Assembly: GCA_963576475.1 (NCBI GenBank)
Contig: OY754984.1
Span: 15,436,722-15,500,721, forward strand
Direction of reading: 5' to 3'
DNA: 64,000 nt
Source of the DNA: Molanna angustata
Taxonomy: Eukaryota > Arthropoda > Insecta > Trichoptera > Molannidae
The notes beneath the pieces are model-generated. The model did no database searches, was not told the DNA's origin, and saw only the letters and a program-made list of their open reading frames with translations. Positions 20,446 through 31,987 of the stretch are shown in pieces. The position numbers and the translations under genes are program-made. Within the stretch, counting starts at the first letter, position 1. Each line of letters opens with the position of its first letter.

Positions 20446-23400
20446 GTGGGTTGTGGCCAACACTAAACTCTCCACACCACAAATATTGACAATGAAATAT
20501 TTTATTCATTCTAAATTTTACTACCAAGAATATAAATTTTCTAACGATAGTATATTTTCATGTTAAGATAGACAAACTATTAATGCAGTATGGTGAAGAA
20601 TTCTAATGTTGTATGAAATATTTTAATAAAAGCAGATAAATTTTGTTTTAAAGGACGTTAGAGCATTTTGACAATTTTGACACGTAATATCATATGAAGA
20701 AATTTTTGTTATTTATGAAAAGCTAATCAGTTCGATGTTCAAGCTCTTTACATTATAACATGAAATCAAATTACTGAACTTTTCCATACATAAGAAATTT
20801 ATCTTATTATATACATTTTTATTCATACTAAATTTTACTACCAGGAAAATAAATTTCTATCGACAGTATATTTTTATGTTAAGATAGACAAACTATTATT
20901 GCAGTATGGTGTAGAATGCTTATGTTGTATGAAATATTTTAATAAAAGCAGATAAATTTTGTTTTAAAGGACGCGAAAGCATTTTCCAAATTTTGACAGG
21001 TGATATCATATGAAGAAATTTTTTGTTATTTATGGAAAGCTAATCAGTTCTATGTTCAAGCTCTTAACATTATAACATGAAATCAAATTACTGAACTTTT
21101 CCATACATAGAAATTTATCTAATTACATTTTTATTCATACTAAATGTTACTACCAGGAATATAAATTTTCTTCCGATAGTATATTTTTATGTTAAGATAG
21201 ACAAACTATTAATGCAGTATAGTGAAGAATGCTTATGTTGTATGAAATATTTTAAAAAAAGCAGATAAATTTTGTTTTAAAGAACGCGAGAGCATTTTTC
21301 AAATTTTGACAGGTGATATCATATGAAGAATTTTTTTGTTATTTATGGAAAGCTAATCAGTTCTATGGTCAAGCTCTTTACATTATATCATGAAATCAAA
21401 TTACTACACGTTTCCATACATAGAAATTTATCTAATTACATTTTTATTCATACTAAATGTTACTATCAGGAATATAAATTTTCTTCCGATAGTATATTTT
21501 TATGTTAAGATAAACAAACTATTAATGCAGTATAGTGAAGAATGCTTATGTTGTATGAAATATTTTAAAAAAAGCCGATAAATTTTGTTTTAAAGAACGC
21601 GAGAGCATTTTCAAAATTTTGACACGTGATATTATATGAAGATTTTTTTTGTTATTTATGGAAAGCTAATCAGTTCTATGTTCAAGCTCTTTACATTATA
21701 ACATTAAAACCAAATTACTGAACTTTTCCATACATAGAAATTTATCTAATTACATTATTATTCATACTAAATGTTACTATCAGGAATATAAATTTTCTTC
21801 CGATAGTATATTTTTATGTTAAGATAGACAAACTATTAATGCAGTATAGTGAAGAATGCTTATGTTGTATGAAATATTTTAAAAAAAGCAGATAAATTTT
21901 GTTTTAAAGAACGCGAGAGCATTTTTCAAATTTTGACAGGTGATATCATATGAAGAATTTTTTTGTTATTTATGGAAAGCTAATCAGTTCTATGTTCAAG
22001 CTCTTTACATTATATCATGAAATCAAATTACTACACGTTTCCATACATAGAAATTTATCTAATTACATTTTTATTCATACTAAATGTTACTACCAGGAAT
22101 ATAAATTTTCTTCCGATAGTATATTTTTATGTTAAGATAGACAAACTTTTAATGCAGTATGGTGTAGAATGCTTATGTTGTATGAAATATTTTAAAAAAA
22201 GCAGATAAATTTTGTTCTAAAGAACGCGAGAGCATTTTCCAAATTTTGACAGGTGATATCATATGAAGATTTTTTTTGTTATTTATGGAAAGCTAATCAG
22301 TTCTATGTTCAAGCTCTTTACATTATAACATGAAATCAAATTACTGAACTTTTCCATACATAGAAATTTATCTAATTACATTTTTATTCATACTAAATGT
22401 TACTACCAGGAATATAAATTTTCTTCCGATAGTATATTTTTATGTTAAGATAAACAAAATATTAATGCAGTATAGTGAAGAATGCTTATGTTGTATGAAA
22501 TATTTTAAAAAAAGCAGATAAATTTTGTTTTAAAGAACGCGAGAGCATTTTCAAAATTTTGACACGTGATATTATATGAAGATTTTTTTTGTTATTTATG
22601 GAAAGCTAATCAGTTCTATGTTCAAGCTCTTTACATTATAACATGAAATCAAATTACTGAACTTTTCCATACATAGAAATTTATCTAATTACATTTTTAT
22701 TCATACTAAATGTTACTACCAGGAAAATAAATTTTCTTCCGATAGTATATTTTTATGTTAAGATAAACAAAATATTAATGCAGTATAGTGAAGAATGCTT
22801 ATGTTGTATGAAATATTTTAAAAAAAGCAGATAAATTTTGTTTTAAAGAACGCGAGAGCATTTTCAAAATTTTGACACGTGATATTATATGAAGATTTTT
22901 TTTGTTATTTATGGAAAGCTAATCAGTTCTATGTTCAAGCTCTTTACATTATAACATGAAATCAAATTACTGAACTTTTCCATACATAGAAATTTATCTA
23001 ATTACATTATTATTCATACTAAATGTTACTATCAGGAATATAAATTTTCTTCCGATAGTATATTTTTATGTTAAGATAGACAAACTATTAATACAGTATA
23101 GTGAAGAATGCTTATGTTGTATGAAATATTTTAAAAAAAGCAGATAAATTTTGTTTTAAAGAACGCGAGAGCATTTTTCAAATTTTGACAGGTGATATCA
23201 TATGAAGAATTTTTTTGTTATTTATGGAAAGCAAATCAGTTCTATGTTCAAGCTCTTTACATTATATCATGAAATCAAATTACTACACGTTTCCATACAT
23301 AGAAATTTATCTAATTACATTTTTATTCATACTAAATGTTACTATCAGGAATATAAATTTTCTTCCGATAGTATATTTTTATGTTAAGATAAACAAACTA

Positions 23401-25715
23401 TTAATGCAGTATAGTGAAGAATGCTTATGTTGTATGAAATATTTTAAAAAAAGCAGATAAATTTTGTTTTAAAGAACGCGAGAGCATTTTTCAAATTTTG
23501 ACAGGTGATATCATATGAAGAATTTTTTTGTTATTTATGGAAAGCAAATCAGTTCTATGTTCAAGCTCTTTACATTATATCATGAAATCAAATTACTACA
23601 CGTTTCCATACATAGAAATTTATCTAATTACATTTTTATTCATACTAAATGTTACTATCAGGAATATAAATTTTCTTCCGATAGTATATTTTTATGTTAA
23701 GATAAACAAACTATTAATGCAGTATAGTGAAGAATGCTTATGTTGTATGAAATATTTTAAAAAAAGCAGATAAATTTTGTTTTAAAGAACGCGAGAGCAT
23801 TTTCAAAATTTTGACACGTGATATTATATGAAGATTTTTCTTGTTATTTATGGAAAGCTAATCAGTTCTATGTTCAAGCTCTTTACATTTTAACATGAAA
23901 TCAAATTACTGAACTTTTCCATACATAGAAATTTATCTAATTACATTATTATTCATACTAAATGTTACTATCAGGAATATAAATTTTCTTCCGATAATAT
24001 ATTTTTATGTTAAGATAGACAAACTATTAATGCAGTATAGTGAAGAATGCTTATGTTGTATGAAATATTTTTAAAAAAGCAGATAAATTTTGTTTTAAAG
24101 AACGCGAGAGCATTTTTCAAATTTTGACAGGTGATATCATATGAAGAATTTTTTTGTTATTTATGGAAAGCTAATCAGTTCTATGTTCAAGCTCTTTACA
24201 TTATATCATGAAATCAAATTACTACACGTTTCCATACATAGAAATTTATCTAATTACATTTTTATTCATACTAAATGTTACTATCAGGAATATAAATTTT
24301 CTTCCGATAGTATATTTTTATGTTATGATAAACAAACTATTAATGCAGTATAGTGAAGAATGCTTATGTTGTATGAAATATTTTAAAAAAAGCAGATAAA
24401 TTTTGTTTTAAAGAACGCGAGAGCATTTTCAAAATTTTGACACGTGATATTATATGAAGATTTTTTTTGTTATTTATGGAAAACTAATCAGTTCTATGTT
24501 CAAGCTCTTTACATTATAACATGAAATCAAATTACTGAACTTTTCCATATATAGAAATTTATCTAATTACATTATTATTCATACTAAATGTTACTATCAG
24601 GAATATAAATTTTCTTCCGATAGTATATTTTTATGATAAGATAGACAAACTTTTAATGCAGTATGGTGTAGAATGCTTATGTTGTATGAAATATTTTAAA
24701 AAAAGCAGATAAATTTTGTTCTAAAGAACGCGAGAGCATTTTCCAAATTTTGACAGGTGATATCATATGAAGATTTTTTTTGTTATTTATGGAAAGCTAA
24801 TCAGTTCTATGTTCAAGCTCTTTACATTATAACATGAAATCAAATTACTGAACTTTTCCATACAAAGAAATTTATCTAATTACATTTTTATTCATACTAA
24901 ATGTTACTACCAGGAATATAAATTTTCTTCCGATAGTATATTTTTATGTTAAGATAAACAAAATATTAATGCAGTATAGTGAAGAATGCTTATGTTGTAT
25001 GAAATATTTTAAAAAAAGCAGATAAATTTTGTTTTAAAGAACGCGAGAGCATTTTCAAAATTTTGACACGTGATATTATATGAAGATTTTTTTTGTTATT
25101 TATGGAAAGCTAATCAGTTCTATGTTCAAGCTCTTTACATTATAACATGAAATCAAATTACTGAACTTTTCCATACATAGAAATTTATCTAATTACATTA
25201 TTATTCATACTAAATGTTACTATCAGGAATATAAATTTTCTTCCGATAGTATATTTTTATGTTAAGATAAACAAACTATTAATGCAGTATAGTGAAGAAT
25301 GCTTATGTTGTATGAAATATTTTAAAAAAAGCAGATAAATTTTGTTCTAAAGAACGCGAGAGCATTTTCCAAATTTTGACAGGTGATATCATATGAAGAT
25401 TTTTTTTGTTATTTATGGAAAGCTAATCAGTTCTATGTTCAAGCTCTTTACATTATAACATGAAATCAAATTACTAAACGTTTCCATACATAGAAATTTA
25501 TCTAATTACATTTTTATTCATACTAAATGTTACTACCAGGAATATAAATTTTCTTCCGATAGTATATTTTTATGTTAAGATAGACAAACTATTAATGCAG
25601 TATAGTGAAGACTGCTTATGTTGTATGAAATATTTTAAAAAAAGCAGATAAATTTTGTTTCAAAGAGCGTTAGAGCATTTTGACAATGTTTACACGTGAT
25701 ATCATATGAAGAAAT
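20446..25715 (+). repeat. 313-bp satellite, ~17 tandem copies
   Basis: The word ATATGAAGA-TTTTTTTGTTATT recurs about every 313 bp (21323, 21637, 21950, 22263, 23202, 23515, 24141 and so on). Two sub-variants alternate irregularly: one with TACTGAACTTTTCC and GACACGTGATATTATATG, one with TACTACACGTTTCC and GACAGGTGATATCATATG. Central copies are nearly identical. The first two units and the last are diverged, the pattern expected from unequal crossing-over. The recurring 61- to 81-residue frames are periodic by-products. Confidence 0.95.
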
Positions 25716-26154
25716 TATATGATATCTATGAAAAGCTAATCAGTTCTAAGTTCAAGCTATTAATATTCTTCTATCAATATGAAATCAATGAACTGATCAT
25801 TGCCAAATATAAAAAAATTCTCTTGTTACATATAAGTTTCATACAAATATCCATTAAATAAAATATAATTTTTGAAACCGTTGAATATTTTTCTTTTAAC
25901 ATTGACCAACTTTGAATACAATTTTATGAAGATTCTTGGTGTTGTATAAATAGTTGAAACCAAATTAAAATATCTCTAATTTCCAGGTCGTGAGAGCATT
26001 TTTTCAGTTTTAATAGATGAAATCATAAAGAAACATTGGGAAAAAATGAACCGTTGTCTATGGAAAACTAATCAGCTCTAAGTTTATGGACTTAACACAT
26101 GTGATATCAATATGAAGTCAATCGGACTTATAGTTTGGGCTGCAGAGAGGACAC

Positions 26155-26460
26155 AAAAAAAAAACAACGTAAATGATGAATTCATAGAGAAGAAATCAAA
26201 AGTTGTCTATGGAAAACTAATCAGCTCTAGGTCTTTGCACTTTACACATATGATGTTAATATGAAGTCGATCAGACTTATAGTTTGGGCTGTAGAGAGGA
26301 CACAAAAAAGATAAATGCTACGGCGTACGGCGTACGGCGTACGGCGTACAGCGTATACGCCATACACACAAACACATCACGACGAAACTCATAGTGTGCA
26401 TTCTCTACATGATACCCATTGAGAAATTGATGTAAAAAAAATACGCTTAAATTTTGCGAA
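26155..26460 (+). repeat. Partial duplication and (ACGGCGT)n within the element's right arm
   Basis: TTATAGTTTGGGCTGYAGAG and ACACAAAAAA occur twice (26128 and 26278), and ACGGCGT is repeated about four times at 26322-26348. The copy at 63235 has fewer ACGGCGT units, so this is a variable microsatellite. Confidence 0.75.
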
Positions 26461-26503
26461 ATCATGACTCTCCCCTATTCCATAGTGTGGAGAGTAAAAA
26501 AAA

Positions 26504-27169
26504 TCCATGAAAATCGGTCATAACATCTGAATTTTGAAAATGAATGTAAGTATAATGGATATTTTTTTTTAATAAACTAATTAATTTTATTTTCTTTTAG
26601 GATTTTTTCTTTATATTTGACGCACCACATTCATTTGCAACTGTACCATTTGATCCTATATTTTGGTGGGTTTTAACAGACAACAACAGCATAGAATTTA
26701 GATTCAATATGGCGTCTGACATGGTACTCTATATGAAAAGATCATACGAGTCGCCTTGGCTACTCATTATTCGGCTATCATGTAAGCAATTAGGATGAAT
26801 TATATATTCAAAAAAGTAATTTCAAGACAAAATCCGATACACTCGATGAGTTTGTTATACATAGATTGGTAGCATTATATTCCTACACACACATTTAATA
26901 GGTTCACTAGGTACTAACTAGCCATAATATTTAGACAAAGAAAGAAGAAGAATAACTAAACTATTTTTTTATTATAACATGAGACGTAGGATCTTAATGG
27001 CCTAATGTTTTCGATCAATTAGTTAAACTTCGAACTACTTGAACACGTTGAGATAGTTTGGGGAAAAATGGATGAAGAACTTTGCTTGAGTTGGTTGAAA
27101 AACACAGCAAAGGGGACAATGCACTTTTTATAAATAAATAAGGTCGAAAGGTCAGGTAAAAGATGTCGT
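26504..27169. other. AT-rich DNA, no recognised feature
   Basis: No frame, tandem periodicity or known repeat identified. Confidence 0.5.
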
Positions 27170-27475
27170 TGGTGGAATTAAAGCAGAATAAATGCTGTTG
27201 AAATGAGACCTTCGAACCAGAGAAATGAGAGTATTCAGAAACATCGCTGCAATGCCTTTCGTGATAGAGTACAAAAAAGGCTGTGCGAAGGTGAGGATAT
27301 CGTTAGATGGGGTCGACAGAGAAGAAGTTTCTGGAACGAACACGTATCGAAATTGTCAAATTAAAGCATACCTCCAGGACGTTATCCCAAGAGATGGAAA
27401 GACAGCTGGCATTCCTCGTTACAAGACTTTAACAGGCAAACAGTCAATAAAAGAAAGAAAGAAGAAGAAATGAGA
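27170..27475 (+). pseudogene. LINE reverse transcriptase C-terminal tail
   Basis: With frame changes, reads EMRVFRNIAAM, DRVQKRLCEGEDIVRWGRQ, RRSFWNEHVSKL, then PGRYPKRWKDSWHSSLQDF and ends in GAAAGAAAGAAGAAGAAA. This corresponds to the EMR-x-LR-x-IAG, RWGRRRR-x-FW-EH and GRPPKRWKDSW tail of the LINE at 35352-35875, on the opposite strand. It is 5'-truncated and frameshifted, hence dead. The GAA-rich 3' end is shared with the tail array at 10148-10668. Confidence 0.65.
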
Positions 27476-27534
27476 TCGCTAAGAAGGATTTGTAATAAAG
27501 CAGTGTCTTTATTACAGGGTAAGAAGTGAGGACA

Positions 27535-27760
27535 CAATGAAATAACGTAAGATAAAGAAAGATGTCGTGAATATAATGAAAGAGAATAAATTGGGATGGT
27601 TTGGCTACATGGAGAGAATGAATGAAGAACGCCTGATGAAGAAAATATAAAAAAGAAACGATTCGTTCGTGTATGTTGAAGGTTTACTGTGAACGGGTGT
27701 TGAGATTAAGTTAAACGAGTAACTCTGTTGTGAATCGGTGGAAGATGGACCAGAGAAGTT
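27535..27760 (+). pseudogene. Second LINE C-terminal remnant
   Basis: A frame reads ENKLGWFGYMERMNEERLMK followed by KI and a stop. The WFG-x-xERMNEERL motif is typical of LINE C-terminal regions and matches the minus-strand fragment at 6465-6715. It is too short to assign to a family. Confidence 0.5.
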
Positions 27761-28175
27761 CTTCTCCCGTATCCTACCTATCTATAGAAATAGATTCACA
27801 AAAACTAAATAAAATAATTATAACAAACAATTTATTGCACATTTTAAGAGTGGTGAGTTTATTTTCTTATAAATAACTAGTAGGTATTTCCAATTGTTGA
27901 TTGTATTTAATCCCCATACATTTTTTTCAGTTGCTTTCATCGTTACAGAAAAAGCACATCATAGCATACATTATAGTCATAAAAATCGATGTAAAATAAT
28001 GTATTAAAATTACAGCACAACAGGGTACAGAGACACTAGACAAATATATATTAGAGAATGAATAAAAATAAAGAAAATAAAAACGAGCAATTTAGATTTT
28101 TATTTTGCTAGAATGATGTATAAAACGGTCCTACTAGCACCATGTCCAATAAATAATTTTACAAGATATGAAGAA
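27761..28175. other. No recognised feature
   Basis: AT-rich DNA leading into the 44-bp minisatellite. Confidence 0.5.
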
Positions 28176-28177
28176 GG

Positions 28178-28592
28178 TACATGGCATTGATAAGGCAGTA
28201 AGAATAATGAGAGTATGCAAACCATGGCATTGATAAAGCAGTAAGAAGTGATGAGAGTATGCAAACCATGGTATTGATAAAGCAGTAAGAAGTGATGAGA
28301 GAATGCAAACCATGGTATTGATAAAGCAGTAAGAAGTGATGAGAGTACCTATAATGCAAACCCTGGCATTGATAAAGCAGTAAGAAGTGATGAAAGTATG
28401 CAAACCATGGCATTGATAAAGCAGTAAGAAGTGATGAGAGTATGCAAACCATGGCATTGATAAAGCAGTAAGAAGTGATGAGAGTACCTATAATGCAAAC
28501 CATGGCATTGATAAAGCAGTAAGAAGTGATGAGAGTATGCAAACCATGGCATTGATAAAGCAGTAAGAAGTGATGAGAGTATGCAAACCATT
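28178..28592. repeat. 44/51-bp minisatellite, ~9 copies
   Basis: Unit CATGGCATTGATAAAGCAGT, AAGAAGTGATGAGAGTATGC, AAAC is 44 bp. Two units carry an extra ACCTATA and are 51 bp. Because 44 is not a multiple of three, it opens overlapping long frames on the minus strand; these are not genes. Confidence 0.9.
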
Positions 28593-28627
28593 CACACAAG
28601 TGAAAACATTAAACTTGCTATATAACA

Positions 28628-29220
28628 CAATACAATTATTGTTAGAAGTCAATTGGAGCATGCGTCAGTCATCTGGAATCCACAATATAATATTTATATT
28701 AACAGTATAGAACGAATACAACAAATATTTTTGAAACATATGAAGTACAAATTTGGTAATAACTACAAACATGAATTGCAGACTTTACAGACAAGACGAA
28801 GGACCTCAGACTTAATGTATCTTTATGACATAATAAACTTCAATATTGACTGTACAGACTTTCTGAATATTATTAACTTCAACATACCAAACAGACGAAC
28901 AAGACACACCTCAACGTTCTTTTTAGACAAAAAAAAACACTAATACCGCTCAGAATTCGCCATTGTACCGATGCCTTACCACGTATAATAATTTGGAAAA
29001 GATCAGGTCCGTGGACATATTCTGTATATCCATGACCGTTTTCAGGAGCCACATTAGACAGGAATAATTAATTGTTGTATTACCAGCAGTGAGTACAGTG
29101 CAACATGAAATCAAAGGTGGGCTGATTAAGATTACAATTATAATACAATTACTTATGTTGTTATTCTTATTTATTATATCTGTTTAAAAAAATATTATTG
29201 TACGTTGCCAATTTTTTCAA
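28628..29220 (+). pseudogene. 5'-truncated LINE, RT C-terminus and 3' UTR
   Basis: Frame reads IVRSQLEHASVIWNPQY, then IERIQQIFLKHMKYKFG, TRRRTSDLMYLYDIIN and NRRTRHTSTFFLDKK, where a frameshift follows and the reading continues as PLRIRHCTDALPR. The VR-x-x-LE-x-ASVIWNP and IE-x-IQ-x-x-FL motifs are typical of the C-terminal region of CR1/Jockey-type reverse transcriptases. The core domain is absent. A T/A-rich 3' UTR ends in a poly-A at 29220-29232. The insertion lies directly after the 44-bp minisatellite. Confidence 0.75.
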
Positions 29221-29267
29221 ATAAAAAAAAAAGAATAAAATCAGGGATCATAAACTAAACAATCCAT

Positions 29268-29352
29268 AGAAGCAAGATTCGCGGGAGAAATTTATTTTCA
29301 ATAAATTAATCCTCTGCCAGTAATCTAACCCTACACGCAGACATATAACCCA
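29268..29352 (-). mobile_element. SINE family C fragment
   Basis: Minus strand reads GTGTAGGGTTAGATTACTGG, CAGAGGATTAATTTATT and GCGAATCTTGCTT, a diverged match to the B-box part and body of the SINE at 31711-31928. Confidence 0.5.
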
Positions 29353-29936
29353 AACCAAGAACAAAGCAGAGATTTTAAAAATATGAACATTAATCCTTTT
29401 GATTTGTGGCTTGGTATGTAGGTACTTGATTTCCATATTATCATTGTATAGATCATGTAATTGGTAGTTTGGTATGTATACAATATTCTAATATATAACA
29501 TGATATCCATGTAGGTACATAAGATGCTTTACCTATATACTTTATACGTATGTATAAAATGTTATAGTTTCCGGTTAAAAATAATGGTTGTATCGCTAAT
29601 TTAAGGCCCTGCGTGACGGACAGGGGCGTCACCGTGTATACAAATATATTTGCTGATTGAGAGTGCATACATTTAATAGAGCTCCATATTTCATAGTATG
29701 CCTTTGGAATTTACTCTCCTATCCTAATGGACAATCGATGATAACACTATATTTATATTAAAACTATGGATAAAGAGATACATATTTATATGTATTTCTT
29801 TATCCAATATTTGTTCCCTTCTTTCCGCATCCCTCTCATGATGTACCTGCTATACATTTTTTTATTTCCACACTTTGGTTATTTATTCATACAGGGTAAA
29901 ACCTATAAATATTTTACACGATTATTTAATTATTTA
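29353..29936. other. AT-rich DNA, no recognised feature
   Basis: Short frames only, without recognisable motifs. Confidence 0.5.
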
Positions 29937-30040
29937 ATATTGCTTTTCGGGCAACTAACAGGTATCTACTATGTCAAATATTAATTTAACACGCATCCAA
30001 TAACAAGTTGCCACATTCGGGAGACTTATGATATTTATAA
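29937..30040 (-). mobile_element. SINE family A tail fragment
   Basis: GGGCAACTAACAGGTA, TACTATGTCAAATATTAATT, ACGCATCCAATAACAAGTTG and GGAGACTTATGATATTTA give the tail half of family A. The tRNA-like half is missing. Confidence 0.75.
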
Positions 30041-30555
30041 ATAATTACATAACTGGGCAAGTTCAAAATATATAAGATCAAAAATTAAAAATACGTTACA
30101 ATAACATGAAAGGTACAAATATACCATATTTTTTTATAAACCATAAACGCTAATTACTTCAACAAATGTAAATGGTTAATTTATGTGATTGTGTATGGAA
30201 GGTTTGAAAATAAAATAAAATGAAGTTGACACTATTTGGGGGCACTTTTGGTCGTGAGACGGTCCAGCGTTGGGGCGCTTTTGGTTTCTCTCAGGGCCCC
30301 TGGCCGCTGAAGGGGCGGTCCCCAACTTGACCATAACTCATCCGAGGGACGGACAGAGTGGTAGTCCAAGTTGCGAGATCAGAAAGGTACGGGGTTCGCA
30401 ACCAACTCCCGTCAAACGTCTGACAGACACCTTCTTAAAATAATAAAAAAAAAATCATTAAGTATTATACAAAACTCTGTCAAGGATGTATGAAATATCC
30501 ATATTTGGTGGGAAAAATATTTTTTTTTAAATACCACTCATATTTTTTTTTAAAT
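30041..30555. other. AT-rich DNA and a GC-rich patch of unknown origin
   Basis: 30230-30430 is GC-rich, with words such as CAGGGCCCCTGGCCGCTGAA and a B-box-like GGGGTTCGCAACC. It could be the head of an unrecognised SINE, but no second copy was found. Confidence 0.35.
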
Positions 30556-30715
30556 GTCCTTCGTGGCTCAGCTGGTAAGATATCTGACTCCTGAGCGAAT
30601 GGTCTCTGATTCGATTCCCGGTGAAGACACAGATTTCAATTGTATTTACAGTTTGGACCTGTGAGACGATGAACATCCAGAATCTGGCAACTTGTTGGAT
30701 GCGTGTCAACTTAAT
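30556..30715 (+). mobile_element. SINE family A copy fused to LINE
   Basis: CCTTCGTGGCTCAGCTGGTA (A box) and GATTCGATTCCCGG (B box) are well kept, followed by the family body to ATGCGTGTCAACTTAATAT. It runs directly into the LINE at 30716, with its own tail missing, so it is truncated by or joined to that element. Confidence 0.8.
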
Positions 30716-31402
30716 ATATTTAACCTGTTGGTAAATGTAGTAGATGATAGTTGTAGGAAATGTTTGGCTTTTCCGGAAACAATCGAGCATATAATATCGG
30801 GCTGTTCTTTTCTCGCGCGATCAGAATATACATTTAGACATAACCAAGTAGCAAAAATAATACACCAAAATTTAGCTATTAAATATAAATTAATTGACGC
30901 GATAAACATAAAACCATATTATGAATATGATCCGATTTCATTTTTAGAAAATAATAATATTTCTCTTTATTACGATAAAACAATATTAACTGACCGGTCA
31001 ATTCAACATAACAGACCCGATTTAATAATACATGATAAAATTAAAAAAATAACATATATTTGCGACGTGGCTATTCCAAATTCTAGTAATATTATAAAAA
31101 CTTTTGATGAAAAAATTAGAAAATACACCGCTTTAGGTAATGAGATTAAAAGACTTTGGCATTCTCGTAAAATAATAATATTACCGTTCATTATTTCAGC
31201 CACTGGCATTATTCCAAAATCGTTAATCCGTAATTTAGAAATTATAGATTTATCGAAAAATTTAATAATAAAAATACAAAAAACGGTAATAATGAATACA
31301 TGTAGAATCGTTAAAGATTTTTTAAACGTAAATATTCGGGAATCAGTAGGGTTGTTAGTTAGTATAGAGACCTCCTCAGAGCCTAATCCTTTGATATGTT
31401 AA
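30716..31402 (+). pseudogene. C-terminus of a LINE with restriction-like endonuclease
   Basis: About 228 residues remain. A zinc knuckle CRKC...ETIEHIISGC (C-x2-C-x8-H-x4-C) is followed by YTFRHNQVAKIIHQ, YEYDP, a TDRSIQHNRPD motif, then YICDVAIPNSSNI, KIRKYTALGNEIKRLW and ISATGIIPKSL. The CCHC knuckle followed by RPD...D-x-AIP is the restriction-like endonuclease layout of R2/R4-type non-LTR elements, where it nicks the target for reverse transcription. The RT itself is missing. The open frame actually starts in SINE sequence (Met at 30692), so the first eight or so residues are not LINE. The frame has no stop, suggesting a relatively recent insertion. Confidence 0.75.
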
Positions 31403-31622
31403 GTATCTGGATGGGTGAACTATTCCCAATTGAAAGCTTGATGATGCGTTTGTTGCATTTTATTTTGCTCTTTTAAATAAATTACAATTTACGCATTGAT
31501 CTGCTAATTCTTTTGAGGAAGTGTATAATGGTTATAATAATAATTGAGTATTATTATTTGTAGTGCTTAATTGTTATTAATATCATTAGTAAATCGGCCA
31601 GCGCCGTATAAAAAAAAAATTA
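31403..31622 (+). mobile_element. 3' UTR and poly-A of the RLE-type LINE
   Basis: Continues without break from the stop codon through CATTGATCTGC, AATAATTGAGTATT, to AATCGGCCAGCGCCGTAT and a run of nine or ten A residues at 31611-31620. Confidence 0.65.
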
Positions 31623-31710
31623 AGATAATGAACTCGAATTCATTTTTGTTAATAGTAACAATATTTAATTTCAATCCAAACTAAATTATATTGACTATTA
31701 AACAGTTACT

Positions 31711-31928
31711 GCCGACCGCCGTGGCACTGTTGGTAAGCCGTTCGGTTTCTGTGCGGGCGTCCTGGGTTCGATTCCCAGTAGAGGAGAAATATATTTAAAT
31801 TCATTTCTCACGCAAATATTGCTTCTCTGGGCTGGAAACACTGGTTAGTTGGAAGAAATTGCCATACGGCAATAAACTCGCCACTTGCGCATGGTGCAAG
31901 GAAGTGTTTATTATTATTATTATTATTA
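31711..31928 (+). mobile_element. SINE family C with LINE-derived 3' tail
   Basis: tRNA-like head GTGGCACTGTTGGTAAGCCG (A box) and GGGTTCGATTCCCAG (B box, near consensus). The body carries a short palindrome around AAATTCATTTCTC. The 3' end reads TGGTTAGTTGGAAGAAATTG then CCATACGGCAATAAAC, the same hairpin (TTGCC-atac-GGCAA) and flanking as the LINE 3' end at 13540-13580, then (TTA)n. The LINE machinery is therefore the likely mobiliser. Other copies: 53041-53173 and 29268-29352 (minus strand). Confidence 0.8.
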
Positions 31929-31987
31929 CTGGTAACCAAATGTTTTGTCCACACGGCCAAACCATAAACCTCCAAAGTTATAATAAC

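Larger units (their letters stand above)
20440..26500 (+). mobile_element. Helentron-like non-autonomous element with satellite core, ~6.06 kb
   Basis: 5' end AAACGAGTGGGTTGTGGCC followed by ACTAAACTCTCCACAC. 3' end GACTCTCCCCTATTCCATAG then TGTGGAGAGT and an A run. The 11-bp word ACTCTCCACAC near the 5' end is inverted as GTGTGGAGAGT at the 3' end, and the 3' end itself folds as a hairpin (ACTCTCC/GGAGAGT, inner CTAT/ATAG). A tandem-repeat core between sub-terminal inverted repeats and a 3' hairpin is the layout described for Helentron-associated (DINE-1-like) elements. That assignment is inference. A shorter copy lies at 61913-63408. No protein is encoded; the short frames inside arise from the repeat. 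Confidence 0.65.

Noticed and set aside
20294..24399. Recurring 61- to 90-residue frames beginning MKNFFVIYGK or MKSNYYTFPY
   Set aside because: They recur with the 313-bp satellite period and exist only where a repeat unit happens to lack a stop. There is no independent sign of coding.
20446..25715. CRISPR-like array
   Set aside because: Repeats are 313 bp, contiguous and without unique spacers, in a eukaryotic context.
28134..28599. Three overlapping minus-strand frames of 80-146 residues rich in HHFLLLYQCHGLH
   Set aside because: They are a 44-bp minisatellite read in all three frames.
30230..30440. Possible SINE head with GGGGTTCGCAACC as B box
   Set aside because: No matching A box at the right distance and no second copy in the window.
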